Positions 18,016-28,340 of a stretch of 64,000 nucleotides of DNA are shown piece by piece. Location of the stretch: contig JASXSV010000001.1 in the NCBI GenBank assembly GCA_030674915.1, positions 62,001 through 126,000 of the forward strand, in the 5' to 3' direction. The notes beneath the pieces are model-generated. The model was not told the origin of the DNA, ran no database searches, and saw only the letters and a program-made list of their open reading frames with translations. Both the position numbers and the translations under genes were made by a program. The stretch comes from Candidatus Endonucleibacter bathymodioli (GTDB lineage Bacteria > Pseudomonadota > Gammaproteobacteria > Pseudomonadales > Endozoicomonadaceae). Within the stretch, counting starts at the first letter, position 1, and each line of letters begins with the position of its first letter.

Positions 18016-18666
18016 TCAGGGGGCGAGGCGTTCAATCAGCCATTGTTGTGGTTTGCAGTCACCGGTAGGTTTACTATAGAGAAAGCGGTCATGGAGTCGA
18101 TTCGGACGGCCCTGCCAAAACTCTATGTGAGTAGGAATAACCCTGTAACCACCCCAGAAAGAAGGCAGAGGAACTTTACCGGCACTGAACTTTCTTTTTA
18201 TTTCATTCAGCTTGATCTCCAGTAGCTTTCTTCCAGTTATAACAGAGCTTTGTTCGGAGACCCAAGAGCCTAGCTGACTGCCATAGGGGCGGCTGATAAA
18301 ATAGGTAAAGGAGTCAGATTTTGATATTTTTTCTACCTTCCCTCGGATAATTACCTGTCGCTGAAGATGCAGCCAAGGGAACAGTAGTGCAACGGAAGGG
18401 TTTTCGTCAATATCTCGCCCTTTATTGCTGTTGTAATTGCTAAAAAAAACAAAGCCATTATTATCAAAATACTTTAATAGCACTGTCCTTAAGCTGGGCG
18501 TACCATTACTGGAAGCGGTGGCTAGGCTCATGGCATTGAGTTCTGGTAGATGAGTTTGTTGTGCTTGCTTGAACCACAGGGTGAACTGCTCAAATGGACT
18601 GTCATCTAGATCATTTCTGTTAAGGTTTGCATTGGTGTATTCTTGTCTAAGATGGCTGATTTCCAT
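18016..18666 (-). CDS. pdxH: Pyridoxamine 5'-phosphate oxidase
   Basis: FMN-dependent oxidase converting pyridoxine/pyridoxamine 5'-phosphate to pyridoxal 5'-phosphate. The 216-residue length matches the family. Seen: N-terminal substrate segment, TVLLKYFDNNGFVFFSNYNS, the SNKGRDIDENPSVALLFPW FMN-binding block, SRPYGSQLGSWVSEQS, and the C-terminal dimerisation signature FWQGRPNRLHDR followed by WLIERLAP. First gene of an apparent pdxH-tus pair. Confidence 0.95.
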   Translation of the reverse strand: MEISHLRQEYTNANLNRNDLDDSPFEQFTLWFKQAQQTHLPELNAMSLATASSNGTPSLRTVLLKYFDNNGFVFFSNYNSNKGRDIDENPSVALLFPWLHLQRQVIIRGKVEKISKSDSFTYFISRPYGSQLGSWVSEQSSVITGRKLLEIKLNEIKRKFSAGKVPLPSFWGGYRVIPTHIEFWQGRPNRLHDRFLYSKPTGDCKPQQWLIERLAP

Positions 18667-19157
18667 ATTTACGACACTCCATTGGTAATGATAATAGCTG
18701 TCGAATCTGAACGTGAAGATGTATACCTATTTCTCTTAAAGGTGAGAGTTTGTTGATCATTATCACTTACTCAAATCAGCTAATACTGTTATGCTCATGT
18801 GGACTCGCTCGTTTGTGTCCAGCCCACACATTCAATGGTAACGAGATGGTATTGTTTTAACATGGCGCATGTCATCCGAATATCTCGTGATTTCTATGAT
18901 ACGATTCTGACTCTGTTTTTTCCGGAGGAACAGAAGAATAGAGTAGCAGTCTAGACTTGACAGAATGAAGAAAAATCAATAAGAAATCAAGTATCTTTAG
19001 AGGAAAAAAGGGATGTGAGTAAATTAAAATTATTGCTGAAAACACTAAATTGATTAATATTGAGCAGTTAATGGGTAAGATCCCAGTACGTGCTAGAATT
19101 CATGAAGATAATATCGCTATTTAATGGCGAATGTATTGTGACAGGTAAACAATAAGT
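18667..19157. other. Intergenic tract between pdxH and glnD with R1 copy
   Basis: About 490 bases between divergent genes; no supported coding frame. It contains an R1 copy at 18735-18850. The gene usually upstream of glnD (map) is not here. Confidence 0.4.
18735..18850 (+). repeat. Dispersed intergenic repeat R1, copy 4
   Basis: Shares ttgttgatcattatcactta, then ctcgtttgtgtccagcccac and acattcaatggtaacgagat. The interior is more decayed than at 16960. Confidence 0.45.
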
Positions 19158-21860
19158 ATGGAAACATTATTTCAGAACCTTACACCTGAAATCAAACAAA
19201 TTCTTTTCAGTAAAGGACAGTTTCGGGCTGACTTAACCCTCTCTCCTTCTAGCCCAGTCTCTGCCTATAAGAAATGTCTCGGTAGAGTCGGATTCATATT
19301 GGACCGTTGGTTTAGAGAAAAAGTGGATATAAGTATTTTGGTTGCAGCCAGAGCTTGGGCTATCGACCAAATACTTTCTCTGGCCTGGGATCATTATAAG
19401 TGGGCTGACACCATTGATATTTCTTTGTTGGCAGTGGGTGGTTACGGTCGAGGAGAGCAGCATCCAGGTTCTGATATCGACATTTTGATTTTGCTGGATA
19501 ATGATCAATATGATACCCATCATCGAAATATTGAAGCTTTTTTAGCACTATTATGGGATATAGGTCTCATTGTCGGCTCCAGCGTTAGATCAGTTAGTGA
19601 GTGTACGGATCAGGCTAGACTGGATCTGTCGATTATTACAAGTTTAATGGAGTCACGTATTATTTCTGGCCCCAGTCATTTATATGATCGACTTCAACAA
19701 AACATTAGCACGGATAAAATGTGGTCCAGTGAAATTTATTTGCGAGCCAAGTTTGATGAGCAGCGCAATCTTTATAGGAAGTCTAATGATACTTATTATA
19801 TCCTTGAGCCTAATGTCAAAAGTTCACCGGGGGGGCTTAGGGATCTGCATATGCTGGGATGGGTTGCTAGAAGGCACTATGGAACCTTCGATCCCGTTAA
19901 ACTGGGCAAGCTGAAATTCCTCACTAAAGAGGAGTATCGGTTACTGATTAAGTGCAGAGATTTTTTATGGAAGGTTCGCTGGGGGCTCCATACTCTTAAT
20001 AACCGTTGCGAAGATAGATTATTGTTTGATTATCAGCAAATTCTCGCTGAGAAATTTGGATACATGGATAATAAATCTTTGCTGGCTGTAGAGCAATTCA
20101 TGAAAAACTACTTTCGGGTTGTGATGAGTGTTACCCAACTAAAAGACTTGTTACTGCAGCATTTTGATGACGATATTCTCCATGGGAATAGAGCAAATAA
20201 AATAATTCCAATCAATGAGTGCTTCCAAATTCGCAATAATTATATTGAGACAACTCACAGTCAAGTATTTGTAGAGTCACCCGCGGCCATGTTGGAAATT
20301 TTTGTTCTCATTACGCGAAACCCAGATATTATTGGGCTAAGGGCTAGAACTATTCGTCAACTTAGAAGGCATGGCCATCTTATAGATCGGCGTTTTCAGA
20401 GTGCCCCCCGTTGTACCCGGCTATTCCTGGAGTTAATGAGAGCCCCTTACAGTCTTACATCTACGCTGCGTCGTATGGTACGATACGGAATTCTGGGACG
20501 TTATTTGCCTGAGTTCGGTCGTATTATTGGACAAATGCAGTTTGATTTATTCCACTCCCATACGGTTGATGCTCATACATTGCTTCTCATTAAATACCTG
20601 CGTAGTTTTGCCTATAAAGAGAATGAACGAAAGTTTCCTGCTGCTGTGAAACTCTTCAAAAAGATAGCGCGTCCAGAAATACTCTATATTGCTGGACTTT
20701 ATCACGATATAGGCAAAGGACGCGGAGGGAATCACTCGCAATTAGGTGCAATGGATGCAGAGAAATTCTGTCGCCGGCACGGTCTGGATAATGAAAATAC
20801 GTTACTGATAGTGTGGTTGGTTAAAGAGCATCTAACCATGTCTATAACTGCTCAGCGGCAGGATATTAGTGATTCTGAGGTGATTCAGATATTTGCTAGG
20901 AAAGTCGAAACGTCCGAAAAGCTGGATTATTTGTATCTTTTAACGGTTGCTGATATTAACGCTACTAACGCTTTGCTTTGGAATGGCTGGCGTGCGTCAT
21001 TGCTACAACAGCTGTATAAAGAAACACGACAGATGCTTAAAGTAGGTGCTGATAATCTTTCATCTCAGTCCGATCAGATAAAAAGTATAAAACTAGAAAC
21101 TTTAACTCTGATACCTGAAATCAGTAATTTCATGACAAAAGTCATCGCATTCTGGGAGCATATAGAACCTGCTTATTTTATCTCTCATGAGCCGGAAGAA
21201 ATAGCTTGGCAAACGAGAAGTGTTATAACTCATAAAAATAAAAAACCACTTATTATAGTGAGGGGGATTCATGATGGTGACGATGATCATTGGGGATTAA
21301 AAATTTTTGTCTATACTCATAATCAGAAAAACTTGTTTGCTGCAACGGTTGCTGCACTAGATCAGCTTAACCTGATAATTCAAGATGCACGCATTTTCAC
21401 TTCCAGTAATAATTTTGGAATGAGCATTTTTACTGTTCTGGAATCTGATGGTACTGCTATTGGTAAAAACATTAAAAGAAGTGATCAAATTCAATGCCAC
21501 CTTAGGGAAATGCTGAATTCACCAGATGGATTTCCCTCGCTGATTCAAAGGATAACCCCTAGACATCTCCGTCAATTCTCCAGCGAGCCTGTAGTGTCGC
21601 TTAGTAGCCAGATCAAGTCGCGAGCAACGCAGTTAAACTTAATTGCGATAGATCGTCCAGGTTTATTGGCGTTAATAGGTAAGACCTTTATGGAGTTAAG
21701 TATAGATGTTCATAGAGCTAAAATAGCCACGTTTGGTGAGAGGGTAGAAGACCTATTTATGATTACAGGGAAAAATGGCAGTTTTTTGCATGACTATAGT
21801 TACTGCGTGATTATATGTAATAAGCTGATTAAGGTATTAAATGTGGCAGTAGAAAAATAG
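19158..21860 (+). CDS. glnD: Bifunctional uridylyltransferase/uridylyl-removing enzyme GlnD
   Basis: Senses glutamine and adds or removes UMP on PII proteins, thereby controlling glutamine synthetase and nitrogen regulation. Domain order is complete in 900 residues: nucleotidyltransferase GGYGRGEQHPGSDIDIL at 94-110, the GlnD linker with PNVKSSPGGLRDLH, the HD domain with YHDIGKGRGG at about 515, and two C-terminal ACT domains (the last beginning near NLIAIDRPGLLALIGK). E. coli GlnD is 890 residues. The ATG has only a weak AGG upstream. No sign of decay. Confidence 0.97.
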   Translation: METLFQNLTPEIKQILFSKGQFRADLTLSPSSPVSAYKKCLGRVGFILDRWFREKVDISILVAARAWAIDQILSLAWDHYKWADTIDISLLAVGGYGRGEQHPGSDIDILILLDNDQYDTHHRNIEAFLALLWDIGLIVGSSVRSVSECTDQARLDLSIITSLMESRIISGPSHLYDRLQQNISTDKMWSSEIYLRAKFDEQRNLYRKSNDTYYILEPNVKSSPGGLRDLHMLGWVARRHYGTFDPVKLGKLKFLTKEEYRLLIKCRDFLWKVRWGLHTLNNRCEDRLLFDYQQILAEKFGYMDNKSLLAVEQFMKNYFRVVMSVTQLKDLLLQHFDDDILHGNRANKIIPINECFQIRNNYIETTHSQVFVESPAAMLEIFVLITRNPDIIGLRARTIRQLRRHGHLIDRRFQSAPRCTRLFLELMRAPYSLTSTLRRMVRYGILGRYLPEFGRIIGQMQFDLFHSHTVDAHTLLLIKYLRSFAYKENERKFPAAVKLFKKIARPEILYIAGLYHDIGKGRGGNHSQLGAMDAEKFCRRHGLDNENTLLIVWLVKEHLTMSITAQRQDISDSEVIQIFARKVETSEKLDYLYLLTVADINATNALLWNGWRASLLQQLYKETRQMLKVGADNLSSQSDQIKSIKLETLTLIPEISNFMTKVIAFWEHIEPAYFISHEPEEIAWQTRSVITHKNKKPLIIVRGIHDGDDDHWGLKIFVYTHNQKNLFAATVAALDQLNLIIQDARIFTSSNNFGMSIFTVLESDGTAIGKNIKRSDQIQCHLREMLNSPDGFPSLIQRITPRHLRQFSSEPVVSLSSQIKSRATQLNLIAIDRPGLLALIGKTFMELSIDVHRAKIATFGERVEDLFMITGKNGSFLHDYSYCVIICNKLIKVLNVAVEK

Positions 21861-21868
21861 ATATTTAA

Positions 21869-22117
21869 TTAGCTCCTGAACGAAAACCAGTTAACATAAT
21901 GATCTTTTCTAATCAATGTTGCAACACTAGGATCTGACACAAAGTCAGAAGAAGATAGCTGAGGGAGGCCTGTGCTATAGGAATAGATTGAGGACTGCAG
22001 TTTCTCGAACTCCAACCCTTTTAACAGTGCTTCCGTAATATCAAAGCTGCGAAGACTTGGATTATTGAAGTCCGATGATAATGTGAATAGTTTTGGTGAT
22101 GTAAAGGATTTTTGCAT
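21869..22117 (-). CDS. Hypothetical 82-residue protein
   Basis: Short frame with an ATG at 22117 preceded by AGGGTG. The product (starts MQKSFTSPKLF, ends WFSFRS) is soluble and has no motif I recognise. It faces glnD tail to tail with eight bases between them. It could be real or a chance frame; the ribosome site is the main support. Confidence 0.35.
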   Translation of the reverse strand: MQKSFTSPKLFTLSSDFNNPSLRSFDITEALLKGLEFEKLQSSIYSYSTGLPQLSSSDFVSDPSVATLIRKDHYVNWFSFRS

Positions 22118-22806
22118 GTTAATACTTCACCCTGAATATCAAGAGCTTTATTGAGTCATGCGCTATAAAACAACCAAACCAAGAACCTTTATTACATATT
22201 ATCCAATCATATTGAAAAGATTTGGAGGATTTATATAGATCTAACCACACTTGTTAATTCTTATCATGCCATATTAATATTTAGTATTTTATGATGAAAA
22301 ATTATTTTATAGTAGTTAAGTCTGCAGCTCCAATTATGATTGATTTCACGGTATATCATGGCGAAATTAATTTCCCTAACCAGATTAGTGGTAACTTATA
22401 CAAACTGCAAATATAGTGGTGGTACACAAATATATTACTGGCTGATTTCACATGGGTAACTAAAAACTAATGCTAAAACATTACTACTAAAACATAGAGA
22501 CGCCTATGTGAAGCAGCATAGTTGTTGCGTATAATCATAAATAACCGTAGAACTTATGACAGAACTAACGTCAAACTAATGATGCTTTTAGATGTAAGTT
22601 GGACGAAAAAGAGTCATGTAGAGGCAAAAAATCTAACCACCGAATATTCTTGGATTATTGGCAAACATTTGTTTGTCACGATGCAAAGACAGTACATCCC
22701 TGTGCACTTGATAAACGAAAAAGAGCTAGACATTTAGGATGATTAATGGTATATATGTTGAGCTTAATCATCTCTTAACACCTGATATATAATTAAGGAG
22801 TACCAC
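22118..22806. other. Intergenic tract upstream of sohB
   Basis: About 690 bases without a supported gene. A 71-residue frame at 22522-22737 begins only with TTG codons, has no ribosome site and resembles nothing. The AT-rich stretch immediately before 22795 is the likely place for the sohB promoter; I cannot assign one. Confidence 0.35.
22795..22800 (+). promoter_or_regulatory. Ribosome binding site deciding the TTG start of sohB
   Basis: AAGGAG lies six bases before the TTG at 22807. There is no in-frame ATG nearby upstream, so this element fixes the start. Confidence 0.7.
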
Positions 22807-23844
22807 TTGGAGTATATTCTAGAATTTGCATTGTTCCTTGCAAAAACGATCACCTTGATAGGAGGCTTGCTTTTACTGATATCAGCCGTGGCGTTGCTAG
22901 GACAAAAAACAAAGAAAATGTATAAAGGCCATCTGGAAGTCACTCAGCTCAATGATCACTTCCACGAAATGACCGAGACTCTTCAAAATGTTCTGTTAGA
23001 CAAGGATACGCTAAAAGCATTGTCCAAGCAGGAAAAAAAAGAGAAAAAGAACCTTAAAAAAACCAAAAAAGACCCTGAGAAAGTTAAGCCAAAAGTGTTT
23101 GTTATTGACTTCAATGGTGATATTAAAGCTAGTGGAGTGAAATCACTTAAAGAGGAAATTACAGCTATTTTAACAATAGCAGGTAAAGAAGATGAAGTAA
23201 TAGTTAGACTGGAAAGCGCCGGAGGCATGGTGCATGCTTATGGGCTGGCTTCTTCACAGCTTTGCCGTATTCGTAGTAAAGGTGTTCCTCTGACGGTTAC
23301 TGTAGATAAAGTGGCGGCCAGTGGTGGTTATATGATGGCTTGCACTGCGGACAAAATTTTATCTGCTCCTTTTGCTGTTATCGGCTCCATTGGCGTTATT
23401 GCGCAACTACCTAATTTCAATAAAATACTCAAAAAACATGATATTGATCTGGAAATTCATACTGCTGGGGAGTTTAAGAGAACCCTGACAGTATTTGGGG
23501 AGAATACTGAAAAAGACCGTGAAAAATTCAAGCAAGACATTGAGGATGTACATGATCTCTTTAAACATTTCATTAAAGAATATCGTGAAAAGGTAGATAT
23601 AGAGAAAACCGCAACTGGTGAGGTTTGGTATGGGAAAAAAGCAGTTGAAATGCAACTTGTAGACGAGATTATGACCAGCGACGAATATATTTGTCAGAAA
23701 GCGAAAGAGGCCGATGTTGTTCATGTGGCATATGTAGTTAAAAAGAGTGTAGCTGAGAAACTAGGCGTTGCTGCTAATGTTGTCATTGATACTGTATTAA
23801 TGAAGTGGTTGGGACTCTCTAATTCCAATAGGTTTTTATCCTAA
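22807..23844 (+). CDS. sohB: Inner-membrane S49 peptidase SohB
   Basis: Signal-peptide-peptidase-like serine protease anchored in the inner membrane, active site on the periplasmic side in the family. Seen: one N-terminal transmembrane helix (FALFLAKTITLIGGLLLLIS), a charged Lys/Glu linker at about 70-100, KVFVIDFNGDIKASGVKSL, and the nucleophile region AASGGYMMACTADKILSAP with the catalytic Ser in SGGY, then GSIGVIAQLPN. The general-base Lys is expected in the EFKRTLT region. 345 residues, normal for SohB. Confidence 0.93.
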   Translation: MEYILEFALFLAKTITLIGGLLLLISAVALLGQKTKKMYKGHLEVTQLNDHFHEMTETLQNVLLDKDTLKALSKQEKKEKKNLKKTKKDPEKVKPKVFVIDFNGDIKASGVKSLKEEITAILTIAGKEDEVIVRLESAGGMVHAYGLASSQLCRIRSKGVPLTVTVDKVAASGGYMMACTADKILSAPFAVIGSIGVIAQLPNFNKILKKHDIDLEIHTAGEFKRTLTVFGENTEKDREKFKQDIEDVHDLFKHFIKEYREKVDIEKTATGEVWYGKKAVEMQLVDEIMTSDEYICQKAKEADVVHVAYVVKKSVAEKLGVAANVVIDTVLMKWLGLSNSNRFLS

Positions 23845-23944
23845 TTGATCAAAATATACTGATTTGGCGTATGCACTGGCGTGCTTTAGCTAAATCTGTG
23901 TGATGGCTTATCCTTACTACCAGAAGCAGCTAAGGATAAGTAGT

Positions 23945-24520
23945 ATGAATAAGAAAGGGATATCTTCGCCAAATAAGGCGCTAAGTCCCACAAAAGAGAG
24001 AAAAGTCTCAACGACTCCAAGCGTATGCCGCACAAGGTGCTGGTTGTGGCTAATCTTAATGCCGATCTGGGATACCATCTAGGCATTAATCAATGAAAAA
24101 GTCGCCGTTAGCAATAATAGCCTCAACGGCTATACCTCAAAATATATCAGTACTGCAAATGACCAGTTTTATCTAAATAAAGTCCGTGACCGAGAAGATA
24201 GCTTTGATCCTCAGCTGGTCAAGAAACAGTAGGCTCGCCTTACTTCCATAGATGACAAGATTATCAGCCTCTATGCCAGTTGCATGACCACCCGTCAAAT
24301 TATCGCTATATTCAAAGAGATCTACGATGCCCATGTATTGGCTTCACTGATATTAACAGCCAGCAATACGGTTATTAAAAAGGTCAATGAGTGGCAAGCA
24401 AACCTGTTAGTGCCAGTCTACGTCATTGTTTATCTGAACTGTATTGTCGTCAAAATCTAGCAGGATAGATAAGCAGGTCATTAACACCAAGAACATCGTA
24501 ATTATCTATATACTTTTTGT
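23945..24520 (+). pseudogene. IS256-family transposase remnant (second copy)
   Basis: Begins ATGAATAAG like the copy at 2953, continues NLNADLGYHLG, SLNGYTSK, VRDREDSFDPQLVKKQ, a stop, then TSIDDKIISLYASCMTTRQI and VYVIVYLNCIVVKI, all in the order of the IS256 N-terminal half. Several stops and frameshifts. It is more diverged than the 2412-2953 copy, so the two are separate old insertions or an old duplication. Nothing else is seen between sohB and pabB. Confidence 0.8.
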
Positions 24521-24543
24521 AAAATGGTAATTCACCTGGATTT

Positions 24544-25938
24544 TTAAGTGCAGCAGGCATGGTTATTCAATGCATTCATCAGGTTTTTTACTTTTGTCAC
24601 AGATTCTTCATATTCTTGTTCACAGGTGGAGTCTGCAACAATAGCCCCTCCGCCCCAACAGTGTAACTGTTCGCCATAATCAACTACAGTGCGTATAGCA
24701 ATATTAGTATCCATAACGTTATTGCAACTAATATAACCGATAGACCCGCAGTAAACCGATCGAGCAGATACTTCCAGTTCACGAATAATCTGCATGGATC
24801 TCAGTTTTGGTGCCCCGGTAATAGACCCTCCTGGAAATACGCTAGACATTAATGTAAATACATCAACTTTTTCTGGCAGGCGGCCGGTTATCGAACTCGC
24901 AAGATGATGAACATTGGCATAGCTCTCTAAGGAGAATAAGCTAGTAACTTTCACGGAGCCAGTTTCACATACTTTTCCTAGGTCATTGCGTAGCAAGTCA
25001 ACAATCATCAGATTTTCAGAACGGTCTTTTTGGCTAGACTGAAGCCACTTGGCATTGGCAAGGTCTTCTTCTGGGGTATTGCCCCGGGCAATAGTTCCCT
25101 TAATAGGGTTGGCTTCTACAGTACGACCATTAACTTGAATAAATCGTTCGGGAGAATGGCATAATATGGTCATCCTAGGATAGGCTAAAAATGCAGAGTA
25201 GGGCGCAGGACTAACTTTCCTCAAGTGTAGATAAGCTTCCCAACTATCCCCAGTGTAGGGTGCGATAAACTCCTGGGTTAGATTAACTTCATAACAATCA
25301 CCGGAAAGGATGTATTCCTGAATACGATTGAAGGCAGTACGATATTGACTTACGCTGATTGTGGGTAGAAACTTTTTGCTTAGCTGGAATTTTTTTTTCT
25401 CAAAGGATACAGGTTTATCTAGGGCTGAGAGAACAGCAAGTCTAGTTTGAGAGTGAATATCAGGATGGAAAATAATGTGTGTCTGTTTCAGTTGATGATC
25501 AGTAATTAGCGCCCACCAAAACAGGCCAATACACATTACTGGAGGGTTGTGTATAGACTTACCTGCGGTGATTAGTTCCGGCTCGAGTACTGCTCCTAGC
25601 TCATAAGACCAATAACCAAGTAGTCCTCCTGTGAAGGGAAAGCGATCGTCGTCAATAGGTTGCATTAAACCCAGAATTTTTGCTAGTTTTTCGAAAGGGT
25701 GTTGATGGCTTTTAGACTGAACACCTTTAAGGCATTGTTGCCATATTAATGTTCCATCATAGGCTACAGAAATAATATCTGATGGATTGGCGGATATGAT
25801 GTCATAACGGACATGCTTACCCTTTTGGCTGTCTGCACAACTATCAAGAAATGTTGATAAAGGCATATGTTTGAAATGTTTAAAATATTCACTTGAATCT
25901 TTCTTATATTCCAGTTCGCGCAGGTCTGATATCTTCAT
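24544..25938 (-). CDS. pabB: Aminodeoxychorismate synthase component I
   Basis: Makes 4-amino-4-deoxychorismate from chorismate with ammonia supplied by PabA, the entry to folate. Seen: GLLGYWSYELG N-terminal domain motif, the PIKGT motif with the Lys characteristic of PabB (anthranilate synthase has Ala there), SSQKDRSENLMIVDLLRNDLG, FPGGSITGAPKLRSMQ, and YCGSIGYIS. 464 residues, complete. pabA is not in the window. The ATG at 25938 has a weak ribosome site. Confidence 0.93.
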   Translation of the reverse strand: MKISDLRELEYKKDSSEYFKHFKHMPLSTFLDSCADSQKGKHVRYDIISANPSDIISVAYDGTLIWQQCLKGVQSKSHQHPFEKLAKILGLMQPIDDDRFPFTGGLLGYWSYELGAVLEPELITAGKSIHNPPVMCIGLFWWALITDHQLKQTHIIFHPDIHSQTRLAVLSALDKPVSFEKKKFQLSKKFLPTISVSQYRTAFNRIQEYILSGDCYEVNLTQEFIAPYTGDSWEAYLHLRKVSPAPYSAFLAYPRMTILCHSPERFIQVNGRTVEANPIKGTIARGNTPEEDLANAKWLQSSQKDRSENLMIVDLLRNDLGKVCETGSVKVTSLFSLESYANVHHLASSITGRLPEKVDVFTLMSSVFPGGSITGAPKLRSMQIIRELEVSARSVYCGSIGYISCNNVMDTNIAIRTVVDYGEQLHCWGGGAIVADSTCEQEYEESVTKVKNLMNALNNHACCT

Positions 25939-26044
25939 AGAGTGTCCATTGGCAATATGCAGTAAGTGTACCTACAGATCTAGTTTATCTCCACCGGAAA
26001 ACCATTTATACGGATTCAATTATAGGATGTACCATTTCCCTTAA

Positions 26045-26158
26045 ACAGTGGGTTTGTTGGCTACTATCATTTACCTCAACCACCTGCTACTTGTAGGTTT
26101 CATTGGGATTCTAGCGTTTGTCGCCTACCCCCCACCTTCAATGGTAACTGGTATAGAC
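26045..26158 (+). repeat. Dispersed intergenic repeat R1, copy 5
   Basis: Reads tttgttggctactatcattt, cctgctacttgtaggtttc, then gtttgtcgcctac and ccttcaatggtaactggtat. It lies about 90 bases upstream of prpB between divergent genes and fills most of that 310-base spacer. Confidence 0.55.
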
Positions 26159-26248
26159 GAGTAAGCCTGAGAAAGATATGATCTACAGTGGAAGCAGGAT
26201 GTTAGCAAGAACATCATGTTTTATATGAAAGAAAGGAAAATATTTGTT

Positions 26249-27124
26249 ATGAGTAACACCCCAGGCCAGTGTTTTCGTGATGAGGTTAGTAACAATAAGC
26301 CTTTACAGATTGTCGGAACAATTAATGCCTATTGTGCAATGCTGGCGGAGCAGCAAGGGCATAAGGCTGTCTATCTTTCTGGTGCAGGAGTGGCTAATGC
26401 CTCATTTGGGCTGCCTGATCTTGGTATTACTAGTCTTAATGATGTGCTGGAAGATATTCGACGTATTTGCGCTGTGACGGAACTTCCTTTATTGGTTGAT
26501 ATTGATACGGGCTGGGGGGGGGCTTTTAATATAGCCAGAACTATAAGAGAGGTGAGTAGAGCCAGAGCTGCTGCAGTTCATATTGAAGATCAGGTGAGTC
26601 AGAAACGTTGTGGACATCGTCCTAATAAAGCCATTGTCAGTAAGGAGGAAATGCAGGATAGAATCAAGGCAGCAGTAGATGCCCGTGATGATGATACCTT
26701 TGTTATTATGGCTAGGACAGATGCTTTAGCTACGGAAGGCATTGATGCTGCAATAGAGAGGGCTGTTTTATATGTGGAAGCTGGAGCCGATATGATTTTT
26801 CCTGAAGCTATCACGTCACTGGATGAGTATCGGAGTTTTGTCCATAGTGTTAACGTACCCATTTTGGCTAATATAACGGAATTTTCTAATAAAACACCTC
26901 TGTTTAAATGTGATGAATTGGCTGAGGTTGGTGTCTCTATGGTGCTTTATCCTTTGACTGCGTTTCGAGCAATGTCAAAGGCCGCTGAACATGTTTATCA
27001 GAGTATTGCTCGTTATGGGCACCAAAAAAACGTTTTGGATACATTGCAAACAAGAGAAGAACTCTATCAATATTTGGGATACCATGTCTACGAACAGCGA
27101 CTAGACATGCTGTTTAAAAAATAA
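26249..27124 (+). CDS. prpB: 2-methylisocitrate lyase
   Basis: Cleaves 2-methylisocitrate to pyruvate and succinate, the last step of the 2-methylcitrate cycle for propionyl-CoA. Seen: the [14 protein letters not shown] start ([16 protein letters not shown]), [18 protein letters not shown], Mg-binding DIDTGWGG, and the active-site [17 protein letters not shown]. The family starts MS..PG..FR, so I choose the ATG at 26249 (AAGGA about ten bases upstream) over the two ATGs at 26216 and 26225. 291 residues. First gene of prpB-prpC-prpD. Confidence 0.95.
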   Translation: MSNTPGQCFRDEVSNNKPLQIVGTINAYCAMLAEQQGHKAVYLSGAGVANASFGLPDLGITSLNDVLEDIRRICAVTELPLLVDIDTGWGGAFNIARTIREVSRARAAAVHIEDQVSQKRCGHRPNKAIVSKEEMQDRIKAAVDARDDDTFVIMARTDALATEGIDAAIERAVLYVEAGADMIFPEAITSLDEYRSFVHSVNVPILANITEFSNKTPLFKCDELAEVGVSMVLYPLTAFRAMSKAAEHVYQSIARYGHQKNVLDTLQTREELYQYLGYHVYEQRLDMLFKK

Positions 27125-27206
27125 CTATTTCTTGCTTAATTACAACGTAGACAAACACGTATTATAATATGATCTTTTTAGTGGAGATCTTACAGGAGTA
27201 GTATTC

Positions 27207-28334
27207 ATGGTTAATACGGCAACAGGTGGAGCAGGTCTCAGGGGGCAAAGTGCCGGTGAAACAAGACTCTGTACTGTTGGTCAGGCTGGTGCAGGACTGA
27301 CCTATTGCGGCTACGATATTGCAGATATGGCAGAAAATGCATGCTTTGAAGAAGTGGCATGGCTATTGTTTTATGGGGAGTTACCAACCGCCAATATGCT
27401 TTCTGCATACAAGAATAAACTAAAATCACTGCGCCACCTGCCAAAAGCCTTGAAACGCTGTTTAGAAGAGATTCCAGCCGTAGCACATCCTATGGATGTA
27501 CTAAGAACAGGATGTTCTTTATTGGGGAGCTTAGAGCCAGAGAGAAATTTTTCACACCAACAGGATATTGCAGATCGATTGCTTGCGGTTTCACCTTCTA
27601 TCCTGTTGTATTGGTATCGATATACCCATGATGTTGTAAGAATTGAGACAGAAACTGATGATGATACTATTGCCTCTCATTTTTTGCATATGCTCCACGG
27701 TAAGCCACCATCATCCGAACATCGACGTTGTCTTGATGTTTCATTGATTCTTTACGCAGAGCATGAGTTTAATGCATCAACATTTACGGCAAGAGTGTGT
27801 GCATCTACTCTGTCAGATATGCATTCATGTGTAACTGGAGCAATTGGATCCCTTCGCGGGCCACTGCATGGAGGAGCTAATGAGGCAGCAATGGCGATGA
27901 TTCAGCAATATTCTTCACCGGCAGAAGCTGTGGAAGCGATAAATGTTATGTTAGACAAAAAAGAAAAAATAATGGGGTTTGGCCATGCTGTGTACCGCGA
28001 ATCAGACCCTAGGAATATTATTATAAAAAAATGGTCGGAAAAACTCTCCAGTAGCGCTAATAACCATCAGCTCTATCTTATCTCTGAAGCGATAGAAAAA
28101 ACCATGTGGGATAAAAAGAAGCTATTTGCCAATGCTGATTTTTTCCATGCCTCAGCATATCATTTTATGGACATTCCTACCAAAATTTTTACGCCTATTT
28201 TTGTTTGTTCTCGAATGTCAGGTTGGGCAGCCCATATTATGGAGCAGCGTTCAAATAACAGAATTATTCGACCCGCAGCTGATTACATTGGAGCAAAAGT
28301 CAGAAAGTGGCTTCCTTTAAAAGAAAGAGGTTAA
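27207..28334 (+). CDS. prpC: 2-methylcitrate synthase
   Basis: Condenses propionyl-CoA with oxaloacetate. Citrate synthase fold with the PrpC-type N-terminus (GLRGQSAGETRLCTVG). Catalytic residues visible: His in GPLHGGANE, His in GFGHAVYRESDPRN, and Asp in NADFFHASAYHFM. 375 residues, close to other PrpC proteins and shorter than GltA. CAGGAG sits ten bases before the ATG. 82 bases after prpB. Confidence 0.95.
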   Translation: MVNTATGGAGLRGQSAGETRLCTVGQAGAGLTYCGYDIADMAENACFEEVAWLLFYGELPTANMLSAYKNKLKSLRHLPKALKRCLEEIPAVAHPMDVLRTGCSLLGSLEPERNFSHQQDIADRLLAVSPSILLYWYRYTHDVVRIETETDDDTIASHFLHMLHGKPPSSEHRRCLDVSLILYAEHEFNASTFTARVCASTLSDMHSCVTGAIGSLRGPLHGGANEAAMAMIQQYSSPAEAVEAINVMLDKKEKIMGFGHAVYRESDPRNIIIKKWSEKLSSSANNHQLYLISEAIEKTMWDKKKLFANADFFHASAYHFMDIPTKIFTPIFVCSRMSGWAAHIMEQRSNNRIIRPAADYIGAKVRKWLPLKERG

Positions 28335-28340
28335 AACCTA

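Noticed and set aside
22522..22737. 71-residue frame upstream of sohB
   Set aside because: Only TTG starts, no Shine-Dalgarno sequence and no recognisable features.
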